Positions 1-6,668 of a stretch of 8,762 nt of DNA are shown here, one piece after another (position 1 is the stretch's first letter; every line of letters begins with the position of its first letter). The notes beneath the pieces were generated by a model that saw only the letters and a list, made by a program, of their open reading frames with translations, had not been told where the DNA came from and made no database searches. Position numbers and translations under genes: made by a program. The stretch is from an uncultured Flavobacterium sp. (GTDB taxonomy: Bacteria > Bacteroidota > Bacteroidia > Flavobacteriales > Flavobacteriaceae): contig CAMLKV010000077.1 of assembly GCA_946480635.1 (NCBI GenBank), positions 1 through 8,762 of the forward strand, given 5' to 3'.

Positions 1-490
1 AAGAAAAATTATCGTTGATACTTATGGTGGTAAAGGTGCTCACGGTGGTGGCGCTTTCTCAGGAAAAGATCCTTCAAAAGTAGACCGTTCTGCTGCTTAT
101 GCAACACGCCATATTGCTAAAAACTTAGTGGCGGCTGGTGTTGCTGACGAGATTTTAGTTCAAGTATCATATGCTATTGGAGTTGCAAAACCTATGGGAA
201 TTTACATCAATACTTATGGAACTTCTAAACTTAATCTAACTGATGGCGAAATCGCTAAAAAGGTTGAAGAAATTTTTGACATGAGACCTTATTTCATCGA
301 ACAAAGATTAAAACTAAGAAACCCTATTTATAGTGAAACTGCTGCTTACGGACACATGGGACGTAAACCAGAAACAGTTACTAAGACTTTCAAATCTCCA
401 AATGGAAATGAAAAATCTGTTACTGTAGAATTATTTACTTGGGAAAAATTAGACTATGTTGACCAAGTAAAAGTAGCTTTCAACTTATAA
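1..490 (+). CDS. metK: S-adenosylmethionine synthetase (MetK), C-terminal part
   Basis: Makes S-adenosylmethionine from methionine and ATP in the cytoplasm, releasing phosphate and diphosphate. The gene is cut by the left window edge. The open frame begins at base 2 and gives about 162 residues before the TAA at 488-490, roughly the last 40% of a protein usually near 400-420 residues. The family signature GGGAFSGKD is encoded at 44-70, preceded by DTYGGKGAH and followed by KVDRSAAYA, the phosphate- and metal-binding region of the family. Further on are [11 protein letters not shown] and the C-terminal AYGHMGR segment. The GTG at 128 is an internal valine codon, not a start. The frame is intact to the end. 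The KGAH form of the loop before the signature is a normal variant. A hairpin terminator follows 20 bases after the stop, so the gene ends its transcription unit here. Identity is essentially certain. Confidence 0.97.
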   Translation, partial: RKIIVDTYGGKGAHGGGAFSGKDPSKVDRSAAYATRHIAKNLVAAGVADEILVQVSYAIGVAKPMGIYINTYGTSKLNLTDGEIAKKVEEIFDMRPYFIEQRLKLRNPIYSETAAYGHMGRKPETVTKTFKSPNGNEKSVTVELFTWEKLDYVDQVKVAFNL

Positions 491-510
491 GAAAAAACAC
501 TTAATCGATT

Positions 511-537
511 AAAACCGGCTTTATGTCGGTTTTTTTT
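511..537 (+). terminator. Rho-independent terminator of metK
   Basis: AAAACCGGC (511-519) pairs with GTCGGTTTT (525-533), including one G-U pair, around the loop TTTAT. The T-run starts inside the 3' arm and continues to 537. It lies 20 bases after the metK stop, on the same strand. Confidence 0.85.
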
Positions 538-545
538 ATTTCAAA

Positions 546-576
546 TTTTTAACTCTCATTTTAAAAGATATTTTTG
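546..576 (+). promoter_or_regulatory. Bacteroidota-type promoter for the beta-barrel gene
   Basis: TATTTTTG at 569-576 matches the -7 consensus TAnnTTTG. About 19 bases upstream there is only TTTT (546-549) in place of TTTG, so the -33 element is weak. Transcription would start around 582, giving an A-rich leader of about 23 bases before the ATG at 605. It lies just downstream of the metK terminator, as expected for an independent unit. Confidence 0.5.
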
Positions 577-604
577 CCTAAAATTTTAAAAAAACAAGCT
601 AAAA

Positions 605-1462
605 ATGAAAAAGTTAATGTTATGTATAGTAGCGATTGCGACTTTGTCTTCTCAAAGTATTTTCGCCCAAGATGTGCCTTCAGGAAAAGGAATCTACTTT
701 AAAGTTAATGGTGGTTATAATTTTGCTATTAGCAATTCACAACACAGTATGTATGAAACACCTATTTTAGTTGCCTCATCAACTCCATTTTGGAATATCA
801 CCGAAACTACTGGAGATGATCAATATGAAGTTATAGATGTAAACTTGGGTAAAGGACTAAATTTTGGTGGAACATTTGGCTATATGTTTAACGATCGTTT
901 TGGTGCTGAATTAGAAGTTGACTATTTAATTGGAAGTAAAACGGAAGCAAAGCATAGAGAAACTTCTGGAGAAGAAACAATTCAAAAACTTTACTCTAAA
1001 ATGATACAAATCAAACCGGCATTTATTTTATCAGCTGGTTATTCAAAAGTTAATCCTTATGCGAAATTTGGAGCTATAATTGGTTCTGGAAAAATATTTG
1101 AAGAATATACCAATACTGGAGGTGGTAGTACATATGAGGCAAAAGCTGAAGCAAAAGGAGGTATTGCTTTTGGTTTTCATGCAGGACTTGGAATTAATTT
1201 TGGACTAACATCTAATCTTTCACTTTTTGGAGAGTTAAACATGAATAATTTATCATACGCACCTGAAAAAGGGAAATTAACTAAATTCACTGAAAACGGT
1301 GTTGACCAAATGTCAACTTTAGACATCAATGAAAGAGAATATGAATACTCTGACAATCCAAATTTAAATTCATCAAACCCTAATCAACCATCACAAGGTC
1401 CAAAAACTTCTTATAACTTTGGAACTTTAGGAATTAATATTGGTTTAAAATATAGCTTATAA
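605..1462 (+). CDS. Secreted outer-membrane beta-barrel protein (OmpA/OprF-like barrel)
   Basis: Predicted small outer-membrane barrel of 285 residues; the specific role is unknown. The first 22 residues form a signal peptide with a hydrophobic core and likely cleavage after IFA, before QDVP. The mature protein alternates glycine- and aromatic-rich strands such as YFKVNGGYNFAI, GLNFGGTFGYMFNDRFGAELEVDYLIGS, IQIKPAFILSAG, NPYAKFGAIIGSG, GIAFGFHAGLGINFG and LSLFGELNM with longer polar loops. This is the usual pattern of the outer membrane beta-barrel superfamily in Bacteroidota. The last strand, FGTLGINIGLKYSL, ends at the C-terminus, as needed for insertion by the Bam complex. No peptidoglycan-binding OmpA domain follows. 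A Pro/Asn/Ser-rich stretch around residues 250-266 is probably the last extracellular loop. The gene stands alone, between the metK terminator and a shared terminator. The fold is fairly sure; porin, adhesin or structural function cannot be decided. Confidence 0.85.
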   Translation: MKKLMLCIVAIATLSSQSIFAQDVPSGKGIYFKVNGGYNFAISNSQHSMYETPILVASSTPFWNITETTGDDQYEVIDVNLGKGLNFGGTFGYMFNDRFGAELEVDYLIGSKTEAKHRETSGEETIQKLYSKMIQIKPAFILSAGYSKVNPYAKFGAIIGSGKIFEEYTNTGGGSTYEAKAEAKGGIAFGFHAGLGINFGLTSNLSLFGELNMNNLSYAPEKGKLTKFTENGVDQMSTLDINEREYEYSDNPNLNSSNPNQPSQGPKTSYNFGTLGINIGLKYSL

Positions 1463-1498
1463 TAATTCATTTATTATTTGTTTTTTGTTTTTAAAAGG

Positions 1499-1524
1499 AA
1501 AAGCCCCGCTATCGCGGGGCTTTT
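1499..1524. terminator. Strong bidirectional terminator between convergent genes
   Basis: A perfect 11-bp stem, AAAAGCCCCGC (1499-1509) with GCGGGGCTTTT (1514-1524), encloses the four-base loop TATC. On the plus strand it is followed by a further T, and on the minus strand by CCTTTT. It lies 36 bases after the beta-barrel gene and touches the stop codon of the minus-strand receptor gene (1524-1526), so it can end both units. Its GC-rich stem stands out in this AT-rich sequence. Confidence 0.92.
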
Positions 1525-4169
1525 TATAATGCATACTTCAAACTAAGTATGACATATCTTGGCTGGACTGAATATGCCGAAAAACTACTTTGTCCTCCCA
1601 GCTGATCAAAGCTACTATCATTTAAAGAAGTTGTGTTAAGCAAATTGGTTCCTGACAATTTCCATTCCCATTTACTATCCTTTTTTTGATACATTATATT
1701 CGCTGTCAAGAAATCATACTGATTTTTAGAAGTATTTGATTTATTTCTATTATTGAAATAACTATACTCAGATGTAAAAGAGAAAGCATCCCAAAAAAAG
1801 TATTCTAACTTCACCGATGGGCTATCTGTATAAAAAACATCACTAAAATTATCATTAACCGAATAGCTATAAGCTAATTCCAAATTAGGTGCTTGTTTAA
1901 AATTAGTTGAAAATCTTAAATTATAATTCTGAGCAAAAGACTTAGTCATTTGAATAGATTCTGAATCGTCTTGAGCCACTCTAATATTATTGAATTCACT
2001 CCAATTTAAACTTAACCCAAACGACGCTTTATAATATCTTAAAAAAGAACGTCCATAATTGGCTGCTCCAGAAAGTGTTTGATCTGCAAAATTAGAATTG
2101 ATATTTACTGCAGAAGAAACTCTATTTGGACCAATTAATAAAGCTCTATTTTTTATGGCCTCTACTTGTTTCGTATAAGTCACGTTGGCAAAGATATTCT
2201 CAAAATTAAACATGTTGTATTTAAAATATCGCAAAGAATGTACTTGTGACAAAGAGTTTTCAAGATTTCTATTTCCGCTAAAAAGACTACTATAGTTTGA
2301 AAAAACATATCCTTGAGCCAACTTAGTTATGTCTGTAAAATTGTTGGCTAAAGAGAAATTATATGTTAGTGTTTCTGATTTTTTCAATTGCCATAAAGCG
2401 TAAAAATCTGGCAAGATTCTATTAAATGAATTTTTATTAGAAGTATTTAATTGGTCATCATTTGTTTGATAATTATGTACTGAAAAACCAGGATTAAAAG
2501 TAAACTTTCCAGTCAAAAACTTATAATGCAGACCCAGAAAAACATCATTAAAACTATAATTCACATCATTGTTGTTTTTAGCAGCAGTTAAATTGTTTTC
2601 TGATTGATTGTCTAAAATTTGGAAAATACTTGAGTCAAAGTTTTGATACGAATATGTATTACCAATTGTAACATTTAAATTACTTTTTGGTGTAAGCATA
2701 TAATAATAATCACCTTTCACATCTAGCTTATTGGTTTTTACAAATCTATTTTGAGTGATGTTATTTCTATCTTGAAAAATATTATATCCAGTTAAAAGAT
2801 TTGCAAAAATTGGCACTTGATCCAAATTTGCATTATAAAATGGATCTTCTGCTTGATATAAATGTTGTGTTTCAAAAGCAAATACATTCTTCTCATTTAA
2901 TGTGTAGTAATAATTCAGGTTTTGATTAAATGACAATGGTTGTTGCTTTTTATCTGTATAAATATCATTTAAAAGATTTGAAAAAACAGAAGTAGTTTCT
3001 TTTTGATCAGACAACTTTAATAAAGCATCATAATCGAAATGCAGTTTTGTTGAAGGCACATAGCTTGAACTCAATTTAAATAATCCAAGATCTGTACGTT
3101 GTGTTGCCAAATCTTTTCTGGTTTCGGTAATATTATTAGGCAATCCTGTGGTAATTGAATTAGTCTCTATTTGTGATTCATTAGAGGAAAATATTCCAAA
3201 GCCACTTAATGTCCAAGCTTTCGATGGGTTGTAACTAAAATTAGCTGCTCCAAATTTTGTATCGATTTCTTTTGCTTTATTATTTCGCAACCCAAGAATT
3301 CCTAGATCATTTGAAGAAACATTAAAATTAGTACCGCCTTTACGCATCATATTTTTAAATCCTCCCGTAAATTTGAAGTAATCCTGCATTGTTAATGGTA
3401 ATTCTCCAATATTATTCAAATTCCCAACTACATTAATACTGTATTTAGGATTGTAATAAAAAAGTTTTGGATTAATTATATGCCTATCTTCTTTATGACC
3501 AACTCCAACACCAGCCGTAATATCTCCAAACCAAAAATTCTTCTTTCCTTCTTTTAATTTAATATTAAGTGCAACATTTTCTTCATTGTTTTCAAGTCCT
3601 TTTAAGTTGGTTACTTCATTATAATTACGAAGTACTTGGATTTTATCTAAGGCATCTGCAGGAATATTTTTTGTAGCAATTTTTGTGTCACCATCAAAGA
3701 AATCTTTTCCTTCAACCATTACTTTTTGCACCTTTTTCCCTTCTACTTCAATTTCACCATCTTTATTCACCTCAACGCCCGGGAGTTTTTTGAGTACATC
3801 TTCTAGTTTTCTTTCGGTACCATTTTTAAAAGAATCAGCATTATAAATAATTGTATCACCTTTTACAGAAACAGGCATTTCTCTTACGACTTCAACAGTT
3901 GCTAATTCAGTTGCATCAGCTGATAAAGTGATATTTCTATTTATATTTTCTGTTGTGGTATTAATAGAGATATTTTTGGTTTTCAACCCTAAAAAAGTGA
4001 ATCTTACATTGTAAGTTGAATCAACCGCTTTAGTTTGCTGGTTTACGGCCATAACATTTGCCATTTCAAGCGCGACTCCAGTTGTATCTTTCACAATTCC
4101 ATCAAATTTTACATTTTGGGCAAATGAAAATGTTGTGACAAATAATAGTAGTAATGTAATGTTTTTCAT
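1524..4169 (-). CDS. TonB-receptor-like outer-membrane protein with shortened regulatory-like domain
   Basis: Large outer-membrane protein (881 residues) of the CarboxypepD_reg-like plus beta-barrel (OMP_b-brl_3) type, presumably for import or export of an unknown ligand. Signal peptide at residues 1-17 (cleavage FSFA before QN). Residues about 20-84 form the carboxypeptidase-regulatory-like domain (FDGIVKDTTGVALEMANV, then VRFTFLGLKTKNISI). About 20 residues that normally lie between AVDS and TYNV appear to be missing without loss of frame. Residues about 91-205 are plug-like (VSVKGDTIIYNADSF, LEDVLKKLPGVEV, VMVEGKDFFDGD, ALDKIQVL, VALNIKLKEG). From about 210 to the end is a long beta-barrel finishing in YVILSLKYAL. 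No SusD-like partner is present and there is no clear TonB box, so it is not a SusC pair. It is the second gene of a unit with the GLPGLI protein 58 bases upstream, with a hairpin between them and no promoter of its own visible. Family placement is solid; the ligand is unknown. Confidence 0.88.
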   Translation of the reverse strand: MKNITLLLLFVTTFSFAQNVKFDGIVKDTTGVALEMANVMAVNQQTKAVDSTYNVRFTFLGLKTKNISINTTTENINRNITLSADATELATVEVVREMPVSVKGDTIIYNADSFKNGTERKLEDVLKKLPGVEVNKDGEIEVEGKKVQKVMVEGKDFFDGDTKIATKNIPADALDKIQVLRNYNEVTNLKGLENNEENVALNIKLKEGKKNFWFGDITAGVGVGHKEDRHIINPKLFYYNPKYSINVVGNLNNIGELPLTMQDYFKFTGGFKNMMRKGGTNFNVSSNDLGILGLRNNKAKEIDTKFGAANFSYNPSKAWTLSGFGIFSSNESQIETNSITTGLPNNITETRKDLATQRTDLGLFKLSSSYVPSTKLHFDYDALLKLSDQKETTSVFSNLLNDIYTDKKQQPLSFNQNLNYYYTLNEKNVFAFETQHLYQAEDPFYNANLDQVPIFANLLTGYNIFQDRNNITQNRFVKTNKLDVKGDYYYMLTPKSNLNVTIGNTYSYQNFDSSIFQILDNQSENNLTAAKNNNDVNYSFNDVFLGLHYKFLTGKFTFNPGFSVHNYQTNDDQLNTSNKNSFNRILPDFYALWQLKKSETLTYNFSLANNFTDITKLAQGYVFSNYSSLFSGNRNLENSLSQVHSLRYFKYNMFNFENIFANVTYTKQVEAIKNRALLIGPNRVSSAVNINSNFADQTLSGAANYGRSFLRYYKASFGLSLNWSEFNNIRVAQDDSESIQMTKSFAQNYNLRFSTNFKQAPNLELAYSYSVNDNFSDVFYTDSPSVKLEYFFWDAFSFTSEYSYFNNRNKSNTSKNQYDFLTANIMYQKKDSKWEWKLSGTNLLNTTSLNDSSFDQLGGQSSFSAYSVQPRYVILSLKYAL

Positions 4170-4175
4170 ATTTTC

Positions 4176-4204
4176 AAAAAAAGGAACCTCATAAGAGATT
4201 CCTT
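4176..4204 (-). terminator. Intercistronic terminator-like hairpin just before the receptor start codon
   Basis: Read on the minus strand, AAGGAA plus CTC-type pairs form a stem between 4199-4204 and 4181-4186, extended inward by three pairs (4195-4197 with 4188-4190) after one mismatch, around a four-base loop. A run of seven T residues (4182-4176) follows, two of them within the stem. The run ends six bases before the receptor ATG at 4169. This is the layout of a factor-independent terminator or attenuator between the GLPGLI gene and the receptor gene. It could also affect ribosome access to the receptor start. On the plus strand it has no coding partner. Confidence 0.6.
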
Positions 4205-4227
4205 ATTATTATTTTATAGTTTAAAAA

Positions 4228-5103
4228 TTAACCCCCAATTCTCATTTGCATGCCACCATTACCACCTCTCCCTTGATTCATTTCTCTCAATTCTTCCATT
4301 TTTTTGGTAACGATTTCGTCGTACTCTTTTTGTGTAACTACTTTTCCTTTAGACGGAGCTTTAATTTCCTTTTTGTCCTTTACATTCATTACAACTTTAG
4401 AACAAAGGATAGTTGTTTTTCCTGCACTTACTTCTAAAATAAGGCCTGGCAAACCTTGATAGTTTTCAGGACCAGTACTTACCGGAATTTCTGGAGTATA
4501 CCAAGCGACTACTTCAATTTCTTTGGGAAGTTCTCCTTCTTTCATTATATCTGTTGTTGGTTTTTTATCTTTGTTTTCTTCTGGCTTTCTCATTCTGAAG
4601 TTTCTAAAATCAGATTTTGTTGCCTTTTGAGTAGTAGTTGCTTTGAAACACAAGTAATCTCCAATTTGTTTGGTTTCCTGACTTAATTTCCATTTCAAAT
4701 TTGGCAATGTATCTTGAATTAAAAACTCCTTACCCATCATTTCTTTATCGATTGCAAAAGTTTTATCCTTAATATTTTTATAATGAGTTCCTCCGCCTCC
4801 CATCATGGAACCCATCATACGAAAACCTCCTCCCTGAGTTCCAGGAGCTTCAAGTTTTTCTTCTTCTTTATAGATTGAAGCTGACTTATCGAAGTTAAGG
4901 AAGAATGTTTTTTCGAAAACACTTTTCATTCTTTCCTCAATCATTTTTTTCATCTCAGGAGTTATGTCTTTATTTTCCTCCATTCTGCTTTTAAAATCGG
5001 CAGTACTGGTTTTAGATTCGTAAACTGCCATTCCTTGAAAATCTTGTGCAAAGGAGAAAGCTGAAATTAATATAGTAGATACTGTAAAAATTATTCTTTT
5101 CAT
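4228..5103 (-). CDS. GLPGLI family secreted protein, Met/Gly-rich
   Basis: Exported protein of 291 residues in the GLPGLI family (TIGR01200), which is largely confined to Bacteroidota and has no established function. Signal peptide at residues 1-19 (cleavage FSFA before QDFQG). The family motif GLPGLI is at residues 217-222, within AWYTPEIPVSTGPENYQGLPGLILEV. Upstream is the usual core W-K-L-S-Q-E-T-K-Q-I-G-D-Y-L-C-F-K-A-T (138-156). Two cysteines, C152 and C234, could form a disulfide in the periplasm. Two segments are unusual: FRMMGSMMGGGG (94-105), and a C-terminal tail rich in glycine and methionine from about residue 275, ending MQMRIGG. Together with Met pairs at 122-123, they suggest possible soft-metal binding, which is inference. 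Residues 40-65 are charged and probably helical. It is the first gene of the unit, followed by the receptor gene, a pairing seen often in flavobacteria. The start is chosen for the signal peptide. Confidence 0.9.
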   Translation of the reverse strand: MKRIIFTVSTILISAFSFAQDFQGMAVYESKTSTADFKSRMEENKDITPEMKKMIEERMKSVFEKTFFLNFDKSASIYKEEEKLEAPGTQGGGFRMMGSMMGGGGTHYKNIKDKTFAIDKEMMGKEFLIQDTLPNLKWKLSQETKQIGDYLCFKATTTQKATKSDFRNFRMRKPEENKDKKPTTDIMKEGELPKEIEVVAWYTPEIPVSTGPENYQGLPGLILEVSAGKTTILCSKVVMNVKDKKEIKAPSKGKVVTQKEYDEIVTKKMEELREMNQGRGGNGGMQMRIGG

Positions 5104-5119
5104 GATTAATGATTTAATA

Positions 5120-5153
5120 TAACAAATATGACGAATGAATTCGTTTTTTGTTA
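5120..5153. promoter_or_regulatory. Nested inverted repeat in the divergent promoter region (possible operator)
   Basis: Outer arms TAACAAA (5120-5126) and TTTGTTA (5147-5153) enclose inner arms ACGAAT (5131-5136) and ATTCGT (5139-5144), all exact complements. The two dyads are off centre by one base. The repeat overlaps the predicted -7 box of the GLPGLI unit and reaches into its -33 region. A further direct copy of TTTGTTA is at 5161-5167, over the -33 box of the opposite promoter. This placement fits a repressor or activator site, but no regulator is encoded nearby. Confidence 0.45.
5123..5130 (-). promoter_or_regulatory. Possible -7 element for the GLPGLI/receptor unit
   Basis: CATATTTG on the minus strand differs from the TAnnTTTG consensus only at the first base. 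It lies about 20 bases before the ATG at 5103. No good TTTG is found at the expected -33 distance; the nearest candidate is TTAG about 23 bases upstream. The promoter is therefore weak or depends on an activator. Confidence 0.35.
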
Positions 5154-5160
5154 CTAAAGG

Positions 5161-5192
5161 TTTGTTAAATAACCATTAGGACATTAAATTTG
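5161..5192 (+). promoter_or_regulatory. Bacteroidota-type promoter for the exported protein/kinase unit
   Basis: TTTG (5161-5164), a 20-base spacer and TAAATTTG (5185-5192) match the Bacteroidota consensus TTTG, N19-20, TAnnTTTG at every defined base. The start of transcription would fall near 5198, leaving a short leader of about 24 bases before the ATG at 5222. There is no Shine-Dalgarno site in the leader, as is usual in this phylum. Confidence 0.75.
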
Positions 5193-5221
5193 ATTGAAAG
5201 TTTAATCGTAAATTAGCTTTT

Positions 5222-6010
5222 ATGAAAAAATTAGCATTTGTTTTATTATTCTTTTCTGCTTTATCACGCGCACAGTACACAAACCCTGTTGCTTCGCAAA
5301 TGAATCAGCAGTTTGTTCAAGCTGATGAATTTATAGGTGAGGATTCGATGGGTTTTCAATACTTCATTAAAAACAATGTTCTTTTCAAGAAGAAAAAAAA
5401 TGAGTTTTTACAATATAAGAATCCTTCATTAGGGAAAATCACTAAAGTTGACATTCAAAATCCCCTAAGGGTTATTTTGTTTTATGAAGGATTTAATACT
5501 GTCATAGCATTGGACAGTCAATTGAATGAAGTTCAAAAACTAAACTTTTCTGAAAATACGAATAACATAGTAGCCACTGCAATTGGAAGTGCTTCACAAA
5601 ATAATCTTTGGGTTTTCAATTCCGTTTCTCAACAACTTGGATTATTCAATTATTTAAAAAATACTTATCAAACCATAGGTCTAGTTTTCGAAAAAGGGAT
5701 TAAAAATTACAGTTCTGACTTCAATTATTTTTATTGGATTGACCAAGACAACAATTTTTATAGCTGTAATATCTTTGGAAATAAAAAAATCATAAAAACA
5801 CTTCCTGCTTACGAGTCTATTTTTATTGTGGATGAGAAATTAATTCTGTTAAAAAACAAAGAAAAACTCGTTATTTATGATTTAGAAAAAGATAAAATAG
5901 TTCCTGTTGACAATATTGAAAAAAGCTTTAAAAGTTTTGAGTACAAAAACCAAAATTTAGCTATTTTTACCACTGAAGGAATTACCAATTATAAAATTAA
6001 TTTACCGTAA
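5222..6010 (+). CDS. Exported protein of unknown function, possibly beta-propeller-like
   Basis: I do not recognise a named family with certainty. The 262-residue product starts with a signal peptide (hydrophobic residues 4-14, likely cleavage after SRA, before QYTNP). No lipobox cysteine is present, so the protein is probably periplasmic or surface-exposed. The remainder is built of short beta-type repeats: a hydrophobic strand, an Asp/Asn turn and an aromatic strand, for example VIALDSQLNEVQKLNFSE, NNLWVFNSVSQQLGLFNY, FNYFYWIDQDNNFYSCN, KLVIYDLEKDKIVPVD and LAIFTTEGITNYKI. This resembles the blades of a beta-propeller, but that is an inference from pattern alone. The gene has the best promoter in the window. 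Its TAA shares its last A with the ATG of the deoxynucleoside kinase gene (6008-6012, TAATG), so the two are almost certainly co-transcribed and translationally coupled. Coding status is supported by the signal peptide and this arrangement. Confidence 0.8.
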   Translation: MKKLAFVLLFFSALSRAQYTNPVASQMNQQFVQADEFIGEDSMGFQYFIKNNVLFKKKKNEFLQYKNPSLGKITKVDIQNPLRVILFYEGFNTVIALDSQLNEVQKLNFSENTNNIVATAIGSASQNNLWVFNSVSQQLGLFNYLKNTYQTIGLVFEKGIKNYSSDFNYFYWIDQDNNFYSCNIFGNKKIIKTLPAYESIFIVDEKLILLKNKEKLVIYDLEKDKIVPVDNIEKSFKSFEYKNQNLAIFTTEGITNYKINLP

Positions 6011-6624
6011 TGCACATAGCGATAGCAGGAAATATTGGAGCTGGAAAAACAACATTAACTAGGCTTTTATCGAAACATTTTAAATGGGAACCACACTTTG
6101 AGGATGTAGATGAGAATCCGTATCTGGACGATTTTTACCACACAATGGATCGTTGGAGTTTTAACCTTCAAATTTATTTCTTGAATAGTCGTTTTCGCCA
6201 AATTTTAAAAATTCGTGAAAGTGGCAAAAAAATAATTCAGGACAGAACCATATATGAAGATGCTCATATTTTTGCTCCTAACCTTCATGCTATGGGATTA
6301 ATGAGCAATCGTGATTTTGAAAATTATGCTTCATTATTTGAGCTGATGGAAAATCTTGTAGGTCCTCCTGATTTATTGATTTATTTAAGAAGTTCGATTC
6401 CTAATTTAGTTGGACAGATTCACAAACGTGGCCGCGAATACGAAAATACTATTTCTATTGATTATTTAAGCCGATTAAACGAACGTTATGAAGCTTGGAT
6501 TCAGACTTATAACAAAGGAAAACTTCTAATTATCGATGTAGACAATATAAATTTTGTTGACAAACCTGAAGATTTAGGAACTATTATCAATAAAATTGAT
6601 GCCGAGATAAACGGTTTATTTTAA
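6010..6624 (+). CDS. Deoxynucleoside kinase
   Basis: Cytoplasmic salvage enzyme that phosphorylates a deoxynucleoside to its 5'-monophosphate with ATP. The 204-residue length is normal for bacterial dNK-family enzymes of the deoxyadenosine/deoxyguanosine kinase type. The P-loop GNIGAGKTT is at residues 7-15. WEPHFEDVDENPYLDDFY (26-43) is the typical region carrying the catalytic acid and substrate contacts. LQIYFLNSRF (53-62) carries the conserved base-binding glutamine. DRT (78-80) stands for the DRS-type motif, followed by IYEDAHIFA. PPDLLIYLR (119-127) is a core strand, and HKRGREYE (138-145) is the arginine-rich lid that contacts ATP phosphates. All key residues are present, so it should be active. 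Base preference (dA, dG, dC or T) cannot be decided here. The ATG overlaps the stop of the exported-protein gene by one base, and no separate promoter is visible. A hairpin terminator follows. Confidence 0.95.
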   Translation: MHIAIAGNIGAGKTTLTRLLSKHFKWEPHFEDVDENPYLDDFYHTMDRWSFNLQIYFLNSRFRQILKIRESGKKIIQDRTIYEDAHIFAPNLHAMGLMSNRDFENYASLFELMENLVGPPDLLIYLRSSIPNLVGQIHKRGREYENTISIDYLSRLNERYEAWIQTYNKGKLLIIDVDNINFVDKPEDLGTIINKIDAEINGLF

Positions 6625-6661
6625 AATAATAAAGCCTTGATGAATCAAGGCTTTTATTATT
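6625..6661. terminator. Bidirectional terminator between kinase and beta-mannosidase genes
   Basis: AAAGCCTTGA (6631-6640) pairs perfectly with TCAAGGCTTT (6645-6654) around the loop TGAA. AT-rich flanks (6625-6630 and 6656-6661) can extend the stem past one bulged base. T-rich sequence follows on both strands. It lies directly after the kinase stop and seven bases beyond the end of the convergent beta-mannosidase gene, so it likely serves both. Confidence 0.85.
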
Positions 6662-6668
6662 TAAGATT

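Noticed and set aside
23..70. Unusual KGAH loop before the MetK signature instead of the MARH-type loop of E. coli
   Set aside because: Other MetK branches, including animal enzymes, have a similar [12 protein letters not shown] sequence; it is normal variation.
128..130. GTG as a possible start of a short 120-residue protein
   Set aside because: The frame extends upstream to the window edge with clear MetK sequence, so the GTG is an internal valine codon.
1524..4169. SusC/SusD polysaccharide-utilisation system together with the beta-mannosidase
   Set aside because: The receptor lacks a SusD partner and is of the OMP_b-brl_3 type. The beta-mannosidase is in a separate unit 1.5 kb beyond the divergent region, so no such locus can be supported.
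4246..4686. Two plus-strand open frames (4246-4437 and 4456-4686) opposite the GLPGLI gene
   Set aside because: They are rich in Phe, Ser and Cys, as expected for the antisense of a Lys/Glu/Met-rich gene, and have no promoter or domain. The minus-strand gene has a signal peptide and the family motif.
5131..5149. Plus-strand terminator formed by ACGAA/TTCGT plus T-run
   Set aside because: The stem is only five pairs and no plus-strand gene reads into it; a role as part of an operator-like dyad fits the location better.
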